Positions 1 to 11,103 of a stretch of 64,000 nt of DNA are shown one piece after another (the first letter of the stretch is position 1; each line of letters begins with the position of its first letter). A program made the position numbers and the translations under genes. Under the pieces are notes generated by a model. The model did no database searches. It was given only the letters and a program-made list of their open reading frames with translations, and had not been told where the DNA came from. Location: contig CM043702.1 of NCBI GenBank assembly GCA_023935145.1, positions 74,890,820 to 74,954,819 on the forward strand, read 5' to 3'. Source of the DNA: Bretschneidera sinensis. Its lineage: Eukaryota; Streptophyta; Magnoliopsida; Brassicales; Akaniaceae.

Positions 1-2948
1 CAGATTTTGATTTAATTATGGGGACGAATTGGTTATCTGTATATCATGCTTGGGTAGATTGTTTTAGGGAGAATGTGGTGGTCAAGATACTTGGACTGGA
101 GGAGTTTAATTTTTAAGGAGAACTTAAGATACTTGTTGACTGTCTTATTTCTACCTTCACTGCTAGTAATTGGTTGAAGAAGGGTTGTAAGGGGTATTTG
201 GCATATGTGGTGGATTCTAGCAAGGAGAGTAGGAAGTTAGGAGAAGTTTTGGTTGTGAAAGATTTTTATGATGTATTTCTTGAAGAGTTGTCTGGTTTTC
301 CTACCAATAGGGAGATTGAGTTTTCTATTGAGGTGATTTCGGGATCAGTACCTATATCTATAACACCTTATAGAATGACACCAGCTGAACTGAGAGAGTT
401 AAAAGTTCAGCTTCAGGAGTTGCTAGATAAATAGTTTATTTGACCTAGTATGTCACCTTGGGGAGCCCCTGTGTTGTTTGTCAAGAAGAAAGATGTGATA
501 ATGAGGTTGTGTATTGCTTATAGACAGTTGAATAAAATCACCATCAAGAATAAATGTCCTTTGCCTAGGTTAGATGATTTATTCGAACAGTTATAGGGAG
601 CGAAGGTGTTTTCTAAGATAAACCAGAGATTGGGTTATCACAAATTGACGATAAATTTGAGGGTGTTTATATTTTTGGATAGATTTGTGATTGTGTTTAT
701 TAATGATATTCTGGTATATTCCAAGAATGAAGAGGAGCATATGCAACATTTAGAGATAATGTTAGAAATTCTGAGGAGAGAGAAATTATATGCAAAATTC
801 TCTAAGTGTGTGTTTTGGTTGAGTAAAATATCTTTCTTGGGGCATGTTATGTCGGGAAAGAGAATAGTAGTTGACCAACAGAAAGTTGAAGCAGTGTTGA
901 ATTAGGAAAGACCCATTAGTGTAATTGAAATTAGAAGCTTTTTGGGGTTGGTTGGTTATTATAGGAGGTTTATCCAAAAAATTTCTATGATTGCAGAACC
1001 ACTGACTTGATTGACCAGGAAGGAAGTGATGTTTAGGTGGTCAGAAGAATGCGAAAGCAGTTTCCAACTGTTAAAAGAAAAATTGACTACTTCCCCGATA
1101 TTAGTGCTTCCTTCTAGTGATGAAGGATTTGTGGTATATAGGGATGCATCACATCAGAGGTTGGGATATGTGTGGATGCAACATGGAAGAGTTATAGCTT
1201 ATGCATCTAGGCAATTGAGGATAAAAGTTTGAGGCATTTACCAACCCAAAAAGAGTCGAATTTGAGGCAGAGGAGGTGAATGGAGTTGATTAGTGATTAT
1301 GACTGTACAATTCTTTATCATCCAGGAAAGGCTAATGTGGTAGCTGATGCATTGAGTAGAAAGGCTATAGGAAGATTAGCTACTATTGGGAGTCTTAATA
1401 CTAGTTTGATGATAGAATTATGAAAAATGGGGATGCAGTTGAGCGTCAATGATAGAGGAGTATTGATGGAAAATATGGTGGTACATTCTTCTATTATTGA
1501 TCGTTTATTACAGATACAGGGTAGAGATGGAGGAATAAAGAAGATCAGATAGGAAGTATTGAGTGGGAAACCAACTGAGTCTAGAATTAGGGTATGGTGG
1601 TATTGGGGTATACAATTTGCATTCCCAATGATGTGGAGAAGAGAAAGGAGATACTAAGGGAGGCTCATGATTCTGAATATTCCATACGCCCGGGTAATAA
1701 TAAGATGTACAGGGGATTGTGATAGAATTATTGGTGGTTAGGAATGAAGAAGGATGTAGCGAAACATATTTCTAGATGTTTGTCTTGTCAACAGGTAAAG
1801 TATGAGAATAGACATCCAATAGGTTTATTACAACCTCTTCCAGTACCTGAGTGGCCAAGGGAGAACGTGAGCATGGATTTTGTCTCTTGTTTTTCCTGTA
1901 CCCTAATGAGTCTTGACGCTGTATGGGTTATTGTGGACAAACTTTCTAAATCTTCCCATTTCCTTCCAATTAAAACTACCCGGTGTCCTAAAATGTTGGC
2001 TGAATTGTATGTAGTGGAGATTGTGAGATTACCTAGAGTACCATTGAGGATTGTATCAGATAGAGATTCTAGATTTATTTTTAGATTTTAGAGAGGTTTT
2101 TAAGAAGCTATAGGTATAAAGTTGCAATTTAGTACAACTTTTCATCCATAAATAGATGGGCATATGGAGAGAATAATCAGAATACTTGAAGATATGCTGA
2201 GAGCAAGTGTATTGAGTTTCTTAGTGAGCTGGGATGCTTATTTACCTTTGATGGAGTTTGCATACAATAATTAGTATCAAACTAGTATTGGGATGGCACT
2301 ATTTGAGGCTCTATATGGTAGAAGGTGTAGAACTCCAATATGCTGGGAAGAAGTTGGATAGAGAAAGATATTTGGTCCAAAAATGATAAATCTGACTACC
2401 GAGAGGATCAAACTGGTTAGAGAGAACCTTAGAGTAGTATAGAACAGACCGAAGGGATATGCTAATAATAGAAGACGGTCTCTTGAGTATCAAGTTGGTG
2501 ACTGGGTATTTTTAAATATATCTCCATGGAAGGGAATATTAAGGTTTAAAAAGAAGGGAAAGTTGAGCTCGAGATTTGTGGGGCCATATGAGGTGATTGA
2601 GAGAGTTGGACTAGTAGCATATCGATGAAATTTGCCCCCAGAGTTAAAGCAATTACATAATGTGTTTCTTGTGTCACTTTTGAGAAAGTACTTACACGAT
2701 GAGTCTTATAGTATCTCGAATCAGGCGATAAAACTTCAGGAAGATTTGACCTTTATGCAAGTACCGGTCAGAATTCTAGACAGAAAGGAACAAGTCTTGC
2801 ATAATAAAGTTATTCATTTGACTCAAGTATTATGGTGAAGCAAAGATAATGAATAAATTACTTGGGAGCATAAAGCAAGATTGAGAAAAGAATACCCCTA
2901 ACTCTTTCATTAATTAGGTAAGGAAATTTCAGGGACGAAATTTTTGTA
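1..2948 (+). pseudogene. Decayed Tekay/Del-type Ty3 pol, copy 1 (protease end, RT, RNase H, integrase)
   Basis: Fragments in shifting frames follow the Ty3 order. The protease tail (DFDLIMGTNWLS) lies at the window edge, then RT from about 249, RNase H about 1011-1232, integrase about 1740-2300 and a chromovirus-type C-terminal region at 2632-2838 (VSLLRKYL, PVRILDRKEQ). It aligns base for base with 5811-8990. RT lacks the core between GYHKL and the palm motif, which reads [10 protein letters not shown] (Asn for the first catalytic Asp). RNase H is cut short by a deletion. The integrase zinc pair CLSCQQ and the first catalytic Asp (MDF, about 1872-1880) are still intact here, unlike in copy 2. 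Many in-frame stops make it a dead relic. Its 5' part lies outside the window. Lineage is from motif recognition; Ty3 identity is near certain, Tekay/Del placement likely. Confidence 0.9.
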
Positions 2949-2961
2949 AGGTGGGTAAAAT
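2948..2961 (+). promoter_or_regulatory. Polypurine tract of Tekay-like copy 1
   Basis: A purine-rich run (aaggtgggtaaaat) lies immediately before the LTR start TGTAATACTC. This is the expected position of the plus-strand primer. The same run precedes the LTR at 9005. Confidence 0.75.
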
Positions 2962-3223
2962 TGTAATACTCGTATTCGTAAAGAAAAGGTAAAGAAGTAA
3001 TTTAATAATATGACATGGAGTTAAAGTAATATATATATATGAAAGATCAAATTTTTATAAAATAATTCTTTTGAAAACTAAAAAGGGGACAACATGGAGG
3101 ATAAAGAAGAAGAAGAAGAAGAAAAACATGGCAACAGGTGTTGCCAAAAAGGAAGCACAATGCTGCATATAAGACAACGTTGCATTTCTTGGCAAACAAA
3201 TAAGGGGGGTTTGCTGATTGTTA

Positions 3224-3276
<53 letters not shown>

Positions 3277-4065
3277 AGTTATTCTATTTATTACTCACCA
3301 AATCCTGCTTGGTTTTCTTCAACTTTAATTCAAACTACTCTATTTCTATAAACACTTGGGGACCAAAAGAAAGATTGAAAGAGTAAAATTTTGAAGAAGT
3401 TTACAGAAAAATTGTATAAAGAGTCACGGGGAGCACTAAGAAAAACATAAGATAATAAAGTGAAGTTTATTTTTGAAATTGAGCATACATGAATTCTCCG
3501 AATTAATTGTGGGAATTTTCAAAGGGTGTGAATTATTGAGGAATTGAAGAATAAATCAAAAATTTAATATAAATATTATGTCAGGTGTTGACGATCAGCA
3601 ACCGAGGGAAAATTGCTTAAAGGAGCAGAAAAGGCAAGGAGGTGATCCACGACTAGCTCTGAGTGTTACGTGGTGAGTTATATTTACTTTAAGTAATCAA
3701 GATAAATATGAAATATATAGTGATAGTATTTAAATAAATCATACTTTTATGATTTGGTGATAGATGAAAGTTGGTTGATGGGTATGATAGAAATAATCGA
3801 TATGTAGAAAATTATTATATGAGAAGTAATATTATTAGAATAAATGAGTCTATTTAATAATGAAGGTGATAAATGAAATTCTTGATGAGCTATGGTTGAT
3901 GATTTGATATAATTTATGAGGAAAAGAATTTATTGGATTTTTTTCAACAATAATTTGAGAATAATCAGGATAGCTAATTTGAATGTTTGAATACATGCTT
4001 GTTCTATATTATTCATAAGTTATGACACCGTCTCGGAGGTGACCAACCCAGGATGGGTCGTTACA
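2962..4065 (+). repeat. Shared LTR (3' LTR of copy 1 and 5' LTR of copy 2), internally deleted
   Basis: It begins TGTAATACTCG after a polypurine tract and ends GGGTCGTTACA just before a tRNA-Met-type PBS. It is about 1.1 kb, against about 2.1 kb for the LTR at 9005-11103. The first kilobase aligns closely; then about 1 kb of the central and 3' half is missing, with the join near 4005-4025. The lost part includes the conserved TGAGCTTGTGAAGCTCA hairpin block and the tandem-repeat region seen at 10062-10300. A long TA run lies inside. Confidence 0.88.
3228..3271. repeat. (TA)n microsatellite in LTR
   Basis: About 44 bp of uninterrupted TA dinucleotides. The matching LTR at 9005 has TA runs at 9071-9103 and 9264-9292, so length varies between copies. 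Confidence 0.97.
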
Positions 4066-4069
4066 ATTT

Positions 4070-4081
4070 TGGTATCAGAGC
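4070..4081 (+). promoter_or_regulatory. Primer-binding site, initiator tRNA-Met type
   Basis: TGGTATCAGAGC starts four bases after the LTR end. It is the standard complement to the 3' end of initiator tRNA-Met used by many plant LTR elements. Confidence 0.93.
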
Positions 4082-4167
4082 ATTAGGTTTTATGAATCTG
4101 TAGACTACATAATAATTTAAAGAAGTGGAAGATCTAAATAAACTATATTTTAATGTAGAGTCTGAGG

Positions 4168-5491
4168 ATGACACGTGGACGTGCAAGAGCTAGAGGTAGA
4201 TTTCTAAATCAAAGGGAACATGGTAGACCCCCAATATGTAGAAGAACTGAAGCTGAGGGTGAAGTTGAGTCTGTGGTTCCTGCGGGGGAACAAATTGATA
4301 GTGTAACTTGTATTAGTTGAGCTGGGAGAGAATCTGAGGTTAGGAGGGACGAATTGAGAGAAACTCTTGATCGCGCGATAGAGAGGATGAATGCAGCTAA
4401 AGAAAGGGCTAATAATTTGGAGAGGATATTAGAGGAGAGGGGTAGAATAGAACCTGATGTGGTGAAACAAGGGGTTAATGAGGGAGAACGTGTGTTTGCA
4501 CATGAGATGCAAGGTGATTGTTTTGTGAGATTTCTTAAGTTTAAACCTCAGTATTTTAGAGGATCTGTAAATCCTGTAGAAGCTGAGCAGTGCATTAGAC
4601 ATGTTGAGAAATATTTTGAAGTCGTACCAATGACAGATGGACAGAAGGTTGCTTTTGCTTCATTTATGCTGGAAGGTGAGGCTTATCAATGGTGGGAGGA
4701 TATTTTGCCCAGGGTAAGCACACAGGTAGAACAACCTTTAACTTGGAGTAATTTTAAGGATGAGTTCTTTGTAAAGTATTTTCCAGATACATTTCGAGCA
4801 CAACAAGAAAGAGATTTTATTCATCTTAGACATTTTTACCAGAATTAGTGAATATGGATAAGAGAAAATGTAAGACATTTTTAGACGGATTACATTATGA
4901 CATTCAGACTAAACTCTCCTATATGGGCATTGTAAATGATGCTATACTGGTGGATAAAGCATTACAAATCGAGAAGGATTTGATGGATTTTAGAGGTTGG
5001 AGGGAGTGGCTGAAGAGGTCTAGATTTGAAGGACCTAGAGGTGGTGGCAGTATGAGTGTGCAGGGTGGAAGACCACCTGAGATGAGGCATTCTTCATCCC
5101 AAGGAACTGTAGAACAGAGTCAGAGACAAGTAGGATTTGTTGCTTTTGTAGCTTAGAGTAATACCGGTGGGCCTCTAGATGCGGGAGATAGGCTATGGGA
5201 AGTGGGAGTTATAGTAGATGAGTAAGTATGCCACCAAGAGGAGGTGGTAATCTGATGTATGATCAAGAGCTAAGGGTTTGCTTTAGATGTAATCAGACGG
5301 GGCACCTATCTCAGAATTTCCCTACGTAGATATGCTTTGTATGTGGTGAGGGAGGATATGTTGCTGTAGATTGTCTAGTGGGGAAATCTGCTGACGTAGG
5401 TGCTGTAAGTGTTGGGAGAAGACAGATGGTGAGAGGTGGTGGATCAGGGAGTGTGCGGGGTAAAGGTAGAGGATCAGTAGCTGAGAGATGA
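4168..5491 (+). pseudogene. Ty3 gag (capsid and zinc knuckles), broken
   Basis: The reading starts at an ATG (MTRGRARARG) after the leader. Stops at about 4318, 4846 and 5154 plus a frame change break it. The capsid part is the retrotransposon-gag fold: FLKFKPQYFRGSVNPVEAEQ, FASFMLEGEAYQWWED, FKDEFFVKYFP. A short stretch before FLPELVNMDK appears lost at the frame change near 4840. Two knuckles follow: CFRCNQTGHLSQNF has lost its last Cys to Phe, and CFVCGEGGYVAVDC has lost its His. The tail is Gly/Arg-rich. In an active element this protein would form the cytoplasmic virus-like particle and bind the RNA; this copy cannot. Confidence 0.88.
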
Positions 5492-5521
5492 TGTAGCCAG
5501 TTATAGTCTAGAGACAGTAGA

Positions 5522-7286
5522 GTGCATGTATTGACCCAACAAGATGCACAAGCCATTCTTGATGTTGTTATAGGTATAGTGTCTATCCTTGATAGGCCTG
5601 TTAGATTATTGATTGATCATGGTGTAACCAATTCTTTTGCATCCAGTGTTTACATGAAATCTATTATTTCTAGTGTTAGTCCTTTGATGCATGCTATTGT
5701 TGTTGAGGTTCCTACTAGGGATAGAGTTATTATCACGATAATTTATCGAAATTTGTGATTAATATGGCTGATAGAGAATTTGAAGTTGATTTATTGCCTT
5801 TAGATATGACAGATTTTGATTTAATTATTGGGATGAATTGGTTATCTGCATATCATGCTTGGGTAGATTGTTTTAGGAAAAATGTGGTGTTCAAGATCCC
5901 TAGACAAGAGGTGTTTAATTTTTAGGGAGAACGTAAGATACTTTCTATCTGTCTTATTTCTAGCTTAACTGCTAGTAAATAGTTGAAGAAGTGTTGTGAG
6001 GGGTATTTGGCATATGTGGTGGATTTAGTAAGGAGAGTAGGAGTTAGGAGAAATCTTGGTAATGAAAGATTTTTATGATGTATTCCCTGAAGAGTTGTCT
6101 GGTTTGCCTCCCAATAGGGAGATTGAGTTTTCTATTGAGGTTATTTCGGGATCAGCGCCCATATCTATATCACCTTATAAAATGACACCAACTGAATTGA
6201 GAGAGTTGAAAGTTCAGCTTCAAGAGTTTCTAGATAAATAGTTTATTTGACCTAGTATGTCACCTTGGGCCTAAGGGAGCCTTTGTGTTGTTTGTCAAGA
6301 AAAGGGATGGGATAATGAGGTTGTGTATTGATTATAGACAGATGAATAGGATCATCATCAAGAATAGATATCCTTTGCCCAGGTTAGTTGATTTATTCGA
6401 ACAGTTATATGGAGCGAGGGTGTTTTCTAAGATAGACCTAAGATTAGGTTATCATAAATTGAGGATAGAGGAGGGAGACGTGCCTAAGACTGCTTTTAGT
6501 ACACGTTATGGCCATCATGAGTTCCTTGTGATGCCATTTGGGTTGACTAATGCTCCTGCAACATTTATGGATCTAATGAATCGCGTGTTTAAGCCATTCT
6601 TGGATAGATTTGTGATTGTGTTTATTGATGATATTCTGGTATATTCGAAGAATGAAGAGGAGCATATGCAACATATAGAGATAGCGTTGGAAATTCTGAG
6701 GAGAGAGAAATTATATGCAAAATTCTCTAAGTGTGAGTTTTTGTTCAGTGAAATATCTTTCTTGGGGCATGTTGTGTCAGGAAAGAGAATAGCAGTTGAC
6801 CCACAGAAAGTAGAAGCAGTGTTGAATTGGGAAAGACCCATTAGTGTAACTGAAATTAGAAGTTTTTTGGGGTTTGTTGGTTATTATAGGAGGTTTATCC
6901 AAAAGATTTCTATGATTGCAGGACCATTGACTAGATTGACTAGGAAGGAAGTGAAGTTTAGATGGTCAGAAGAATGTGAAAGGAGTTTTCAACTGTTAAA
7001 AGAAAAAATGGCTACTGCTCTGATATTAGTGCTTCCTTCTAGTGATGAAGGATTTGTGGTATATAGTGATGCGTCACATCAGAGGTTGGAATGTGTGTTG
7101 ATGCAACATAGGAGAGTTATAGCTTATGCATCTAGGCAATTGAGGAACCATGAGAGGAATTACCCGACCCATGATTTAGAATTGGCTACCATAGTTTTTG
7201 CTTTGAAGATTTGGAGACATCATCTGTATGGAGCCAATTGTGAAATTTTTATTGATCATAAAAGTTTGACGCATTTACCTGCCTAG
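5522..7286 (+). pseudogene. Ty3 protease, reverse transcriptase and RNase H, copy 2
   Basis: The protease core reads LIDHGVTNSF where the family has D-S-G, so the active-site Ser is His. A stop at 5756 follows, then IIGMNWLSAYHA. The RT and RNase H part (6285-7286, 333 codons uninterrupted) is the best-preserved piece: [57 protein letters not shown] and the catalytic [10 protein letters not shown]. The RNase H part keeps its acidic residues in YSDAS, HDLELA and IFIDHKSL. It ends at a stop where the family continues into the tether. RT-RH retains recognisable catalytic motifs, but the polyprotein around it is broken. Confidence 0.92.
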
Positions 7287-8990
7287 AAAGAGTTGAATTT
7301 GAGGCAGAGGGGATGGATGGAGTTGATTAGTGATTATGACTATACAAATCATTATCATCCAGGAAAGCCTAATGTGGTAGCTGATGCATTGAGTAGAAAG
7401 GCTACAGGAAGATTAGCTGCTATTTGGAGTCATAATACTAGCTTGATGATAGAATTTTGAAAAATGAGGATGCAGTTGAGCGTCAACGATAGAGGAGTAT
7501 TGATGACGAATATGGTGGTACAATCTTCTATTTTTTATCGTTTATTACAGTTGCAGGGTAGAGATGGAGGGATAAAGAAGATCAAATAGGAAGTACTGTG
7601 TGGGAAACCAACTAAGTTTAGAATTATAGAAGATGGTATGGTGGTATTTGGGTATAGAATTTGTGTTCCCAATGAAGTGGAGATGAGAAAGGAGATACTA
7701 AGGGAGGCTCATGATTCTGTATATTCCATGCACCCAGGTAATAATAAGATGTACAGGGGATTGAGATAGAATTATTGGTGGTCAGGAATGAAGAAGGATG
7801 TAGCGGAACATATTTCTAGATATTTGACTTATCAACAGGTAAAGTCTGAGAATAGACATCTAGTAGGTTTATTAGAACCTCTTCCAGTACCTGAGTGGCC
7901 ATGGGAGAATGTGAGCATGAATTTTGTCTCTTGTTTTTCCCGTACCCAGAGGGGTCATGACACTGTATGGGTTATAATGGACAGACTTTCTAAGTTTTCA
8001 CATTTTCTTCCTATTAAAACTACCTGGAGTCCTGATAAGTTGGTTGAATTGTATGTTGTGGAGATTGTAAGATTACATGGAGTACCTTTAAGCATTGTAT
8101 CAGATAGAGATTCTAGATTTATTTCTAGATTTTATATAGGTTTTTAAGAAGTTATGGGTACGCAGTTGCAGTTTAGTACAACTTTTCATCCACAAACAAT
8201 GGGCATACAGAGAGAATAATCAGAATACTAGAAGATATGCTGAGAGCAAGTGTATTAAGTTTCTTAGTGAGCCGGGATGCTTATTTACCTTTTATCGAGT
8301 TTGCATACAATAATCAGTATCAAACTAGTATTAAGATGGCACCATTTGAGGCTCTATATGGTAGAAGGTGTAGAACTCCAATATACTGGGAAGAAGTTTG
8401 AGAGAGGAAAATATTTGGTCCATAAATGATAAATCTGACTACTGGGATGATCAAACTGATTAGAGAGAACCTTAGAGCAGTATAGAATAGACCGAAGGGA
8501 TATGCTAATAATAGAAGACTGCCTCTTGATTTTTAAGTTGGTGATTGGGTATTTTTAAAGATATCTCTATGGAAGGGAGTATTGAGGTTTAAAAAGAATG
8601 GAAAATTGAGCTCGAGATTTGTGGGGCCATATGAGGTGATTGAGAGAGTTGGACTAGTAGTATATCGATGAAATTTGTCCCCAGAGTTAAAACAATTACA
8701 TAATGTGTTTCTTGTGTCACTTTTGAGAAAGTTCTTACAAGATGAGTCTCATAGTATCTCGAATCAAACGATAGAACTTCAGGAAGATTTGACCTTTATG
8801 CAAGTACCGGTCAGAATTCTAGACAGAAAGGAACAAGTCTTGCGTAATAAAGTTATTCATTTGATTCATGTATTATGGTGAAGCAAAGATAATGGAGAAA
8901 TTACTTGGGAGTATAAAACAAGAATGAGGAAAGAATACCCCTAACTCTTTCATGAATTAGGTAAGGAAATTTTGGGGACGAAATTTTTGT
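7287..8990 (+). pseudogene. Ty3 integrase with chromovirus-type C-terminus, copy 2
   Basis: Pieces in order: the tether ([11 protein letters not shown]), the HHCC zinc domain, the DDE core and the C-terminal module (8675-8881, VSLLRKFLQDES, PVRILDRKEQ), ending in a remnant like the family's terminal TWE..M..YP.LF. Both zinc cysteines are Tyr (YLTYQQ; copy 1 has CLSCQQ). The first catalytic Asp is Asn (MNFVSC; copy 1 has MDF). SDRDSRF is kept. There are several stops (about 7768, 8145, 8399 and others) and frame changes. It could not carry out strand transfer. Confidence 0.9.
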
Positions 8991-9004
8991 AAGGTGGGTA
9001 AAAT
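8991..9004 (+). promoter_or_regulatory. Polypurine tract of Tekay-like copy 2
   Basis: aaggtgggtaaaat directly precedes the LTR start TGTAATACTCG and is identical to the tract at 2948-2961. Confidence 0.78.
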
Positions 9005-9065
9005 TGTAATACTCGTATTCGTAAAGAAAGGGTAAAGAAGTAATTTAATAATATGACATGGAGTT

Positions 9066-9070
<5 letters not shown>

Positions 9071-9103
<33 letters not shown>
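9071..9103. repeat. (TA)n microsatellite
   Basis: About 33 bp of TA dinucleotides in the LTR, a second run follows at 9264-9292. Confidence 0.97.
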
Positions 9104-9106
<3 letters not shown>

Positions 9107-9259
9107 AAAGATCAAATTTTTATAAAATAATTCTTTTGATAAAAAGGGACAGCGTGGAAGATAAAGAAGAAGAAGAAGAAGAAAAAAATGTTGCAATAGA
9201 TGTTGCCAAAAAGGAAACACGATGCTGCATGTAAGACAACATTGCATTTCGTGGCAAAC

Positions 9260-9295
<36 letters not shown>

Positions 9296-10061
9296 AATTT
9301 TAGTTATTCTATTTATTTCTTACCAAATCCTGTTTGGTTTTCTTCAACTTCAATTCAAACTACTCAGTTTCTTTAAACACTTGGGGACCGAAAGAAAGAT
9401 TAAAAGAGTAAAATTTTGATGGGGTTTATGGGAGAATTTTATAGAGAGTCACGAGAAGCTCTAAGAAAAATAGAAGGTAATAATGTGAAGTTTATTTTTG
9501 AAATTTAGCATACATGAAATTCCGGGAATTCTTTGTGAGAATTTTCAAAGCGTGTGAATTATGGAGGAATTGAAGAATAAATTAGAAATTTAATATAAAT
9601 ATTATGACAGGGGTTGACGATCAGCAACTAAGGGAAATTGTTGAAAGGAGCAGGAAAGGCAAGGAGGTGATCCACGAGTAGCTATGAGTTCTACGTGGTG
9701 AGTTAGATTTACTTTAAGTAATCAAGATAAATTTGAAATATATAGTGATAATATTTAAATAAATCATAATTTTATGATTTGATGATAGATGAAAGTTGGT
9801 TGATGGGTACAATAGAAATAATCGATAGGAAAAGTAATATTATTATAATAAATGAGTTGATTTAATAATGAAGGTGATAAATGAAATTCTTGATGAGCTA
9901 TGGTTGATGATTTGATATGATTTATGAGGAGAAGAATTTAGTGGAATTTTTTTCAATAATAATATAAGAATAATCAGGATAGCTAATTTGAATGTTTGAA
10001 TACATGCTTGTACTATATTTTTGGTCATGTGTATATTTCATGTCATTATTCATATGCATAT

Positions 10062-10300
10062 ACATGAAATAAAAGAACCAGGAGGGTAGCGAGGCTAAAT
10101 GAAAATCGTGACAGTCGGTATATGCTGGAAATATATAAAAACTGTGACAGCAGGTATATTATAGAAGTAAATGAAAAACCGTGACAGTCGGTATATGCTG
10201 GAAATAAATGAAAACCGTGATAGCCAGTATATGCTGGAAATAAAAGAACCGGGAGGGTAGCTGGTCTAAATAAAATAAAAGAATTAGGAAGGCAACCAGT
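10062..10300 (+). repeat. Tandem repeats in the LTR
   Basis: Units of about 46 bp contain gtgacagtcggtatatgctgg (four variants, about 10105-10240). They are flanked by two copies of aagaaccaggagggtagc-type units (about 10072 and 10245) and a third, weaker one near 10285. The related LTR at 29211 has analogous gaccaggaaggcagttggtc units at 31080-31145. Confidence 0.8.
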
Positions 10301-10730
10301 CTAAGCTAAAACATATTAACATGTGGGAAGACGTTCCCAATAATAATAACATTTAAATTCAAGCATTGCTTTTGCTTTAAATATTAATTGTTATTGCTTA
10401 AGATGTTAAAGTGTTATTCATGATTGTAAACTTATTGATAGATGAATGAGTCTCATAGGGAGACAATTATGCTTAGAAGAAATATAGAAATATGAAATGA
10501 TGAGAATTATCTGGGTATATGCTGTGAACCTCATAACGAGGTAATTATGAGATAGAATTGATAGTCTCAAGATGATGATTAATTATATGAGAAGAAGAAA
10601 TTTATAAAGGATGGGGATTTTATATGAGTAGTGATAAAAGAATGTTATTATCAAAATATATGAGATATAGACGAATAAATATTGGAAAACTAATTATACA
10701 AATTGAATACTTCTAGTAAGTCTAATTCAC

Positions 10731-10747
10731 TGAGCTTGTGAAACTCA
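10731..10747 (+). other. Conserved LTR hairpin block
   Basis: tgagcttgtgaaactca can fold as a 7-bp stem with one mismatch and a 3-nt loop. It recurs in other LTRs of this superfamily: near 33162, 44718 and 49857, where the last reads tgagcttgtgaagctca with a perfect stem. Confidence 0.65.
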
Positions 10748-10863
10748 CTCCTCATTGTTCAATGATTTCATGTAGTAGGCAGGACAAATAGAATTGTGAG
10801 TGGAGTTTTAGATTAAATCATTTTTTGTAAGCTATGTGGTCCACATCCTCAAACACATTGAAA

Positions 10864-10865
<2 letters not shown>

Positions 10866-10897
<32 letters not shown>
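10866..10897. repeat. (TA)n microsatellite
   Basis: About 32 bp of TA repeats close to the LTR 3' end. Confidence 0.95.
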
Positions 10898-10900
<3 letters not shown>

Positions 10901-11103
10901 AAATATTCATGCATAATATGTAGTATATAATGTTCAATTGAGATATGAATAATGTATCTCCCCTATTGAGGGTTGAGGATTTATTTATGTAAATAATTGC
11001 AGTTGGTGTTTTTTTTTTATTGTTGCATATATGTGTCGTGCTGGGATTTTCAAAATATGATGACATCGTCTCAGGGGTGGCCAACCCGGGATGGGTTATT
11101 ACA

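Larger units (their letters stand above)
2962..11103 (+). mobile_element. Tekay/Del-like Ty3 retrotransposon, copy 2 (decayed)
   Basis: Full order is visible: LTR 2962-4065, PBS 4070-4081, gag from 4168, protease/RT/RNase H 5522-7286, integrase and chromodomain-type tail 7287-8990, polypurine tract 8991-9004, LTR 9005-11103. The left LTR is also the right LTR of the preceding interior, so the two form a head-to-tail tandem. I see no target-site duplication: the left neighbour is element interior and the right neighbour (cttca) has no match. All ORFs are broken, so it is not autonomous. Confidence 0.9.
9005..11103 (+). repeat. 3' LTR of Tekay-like copy 2 (about 2.1 kb)
   Basis: It starts TGTAATACTCG and ends GGGTTATTACA. 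It holds TA runs (9071-9103, 9264-9292, 10866-10897), a tandem-repeat zone (10062-10300), paired conserved blocks (gagtctcatag about 10447; gaacctcataacgagg about 10526), a hairpin at 10731-10747 and the family end block gttgcatatatgtgtcgtgc. It is about twice the length of its partner LTR. Confidence 0.9.

Noticed and set aside
3094..11084. Short ORFs with poly-(IY) stretches (for example 3094-3351, 8957-9297, 10818-11084)
   Set aside because: Translations of TA microsatellites in LTRs.
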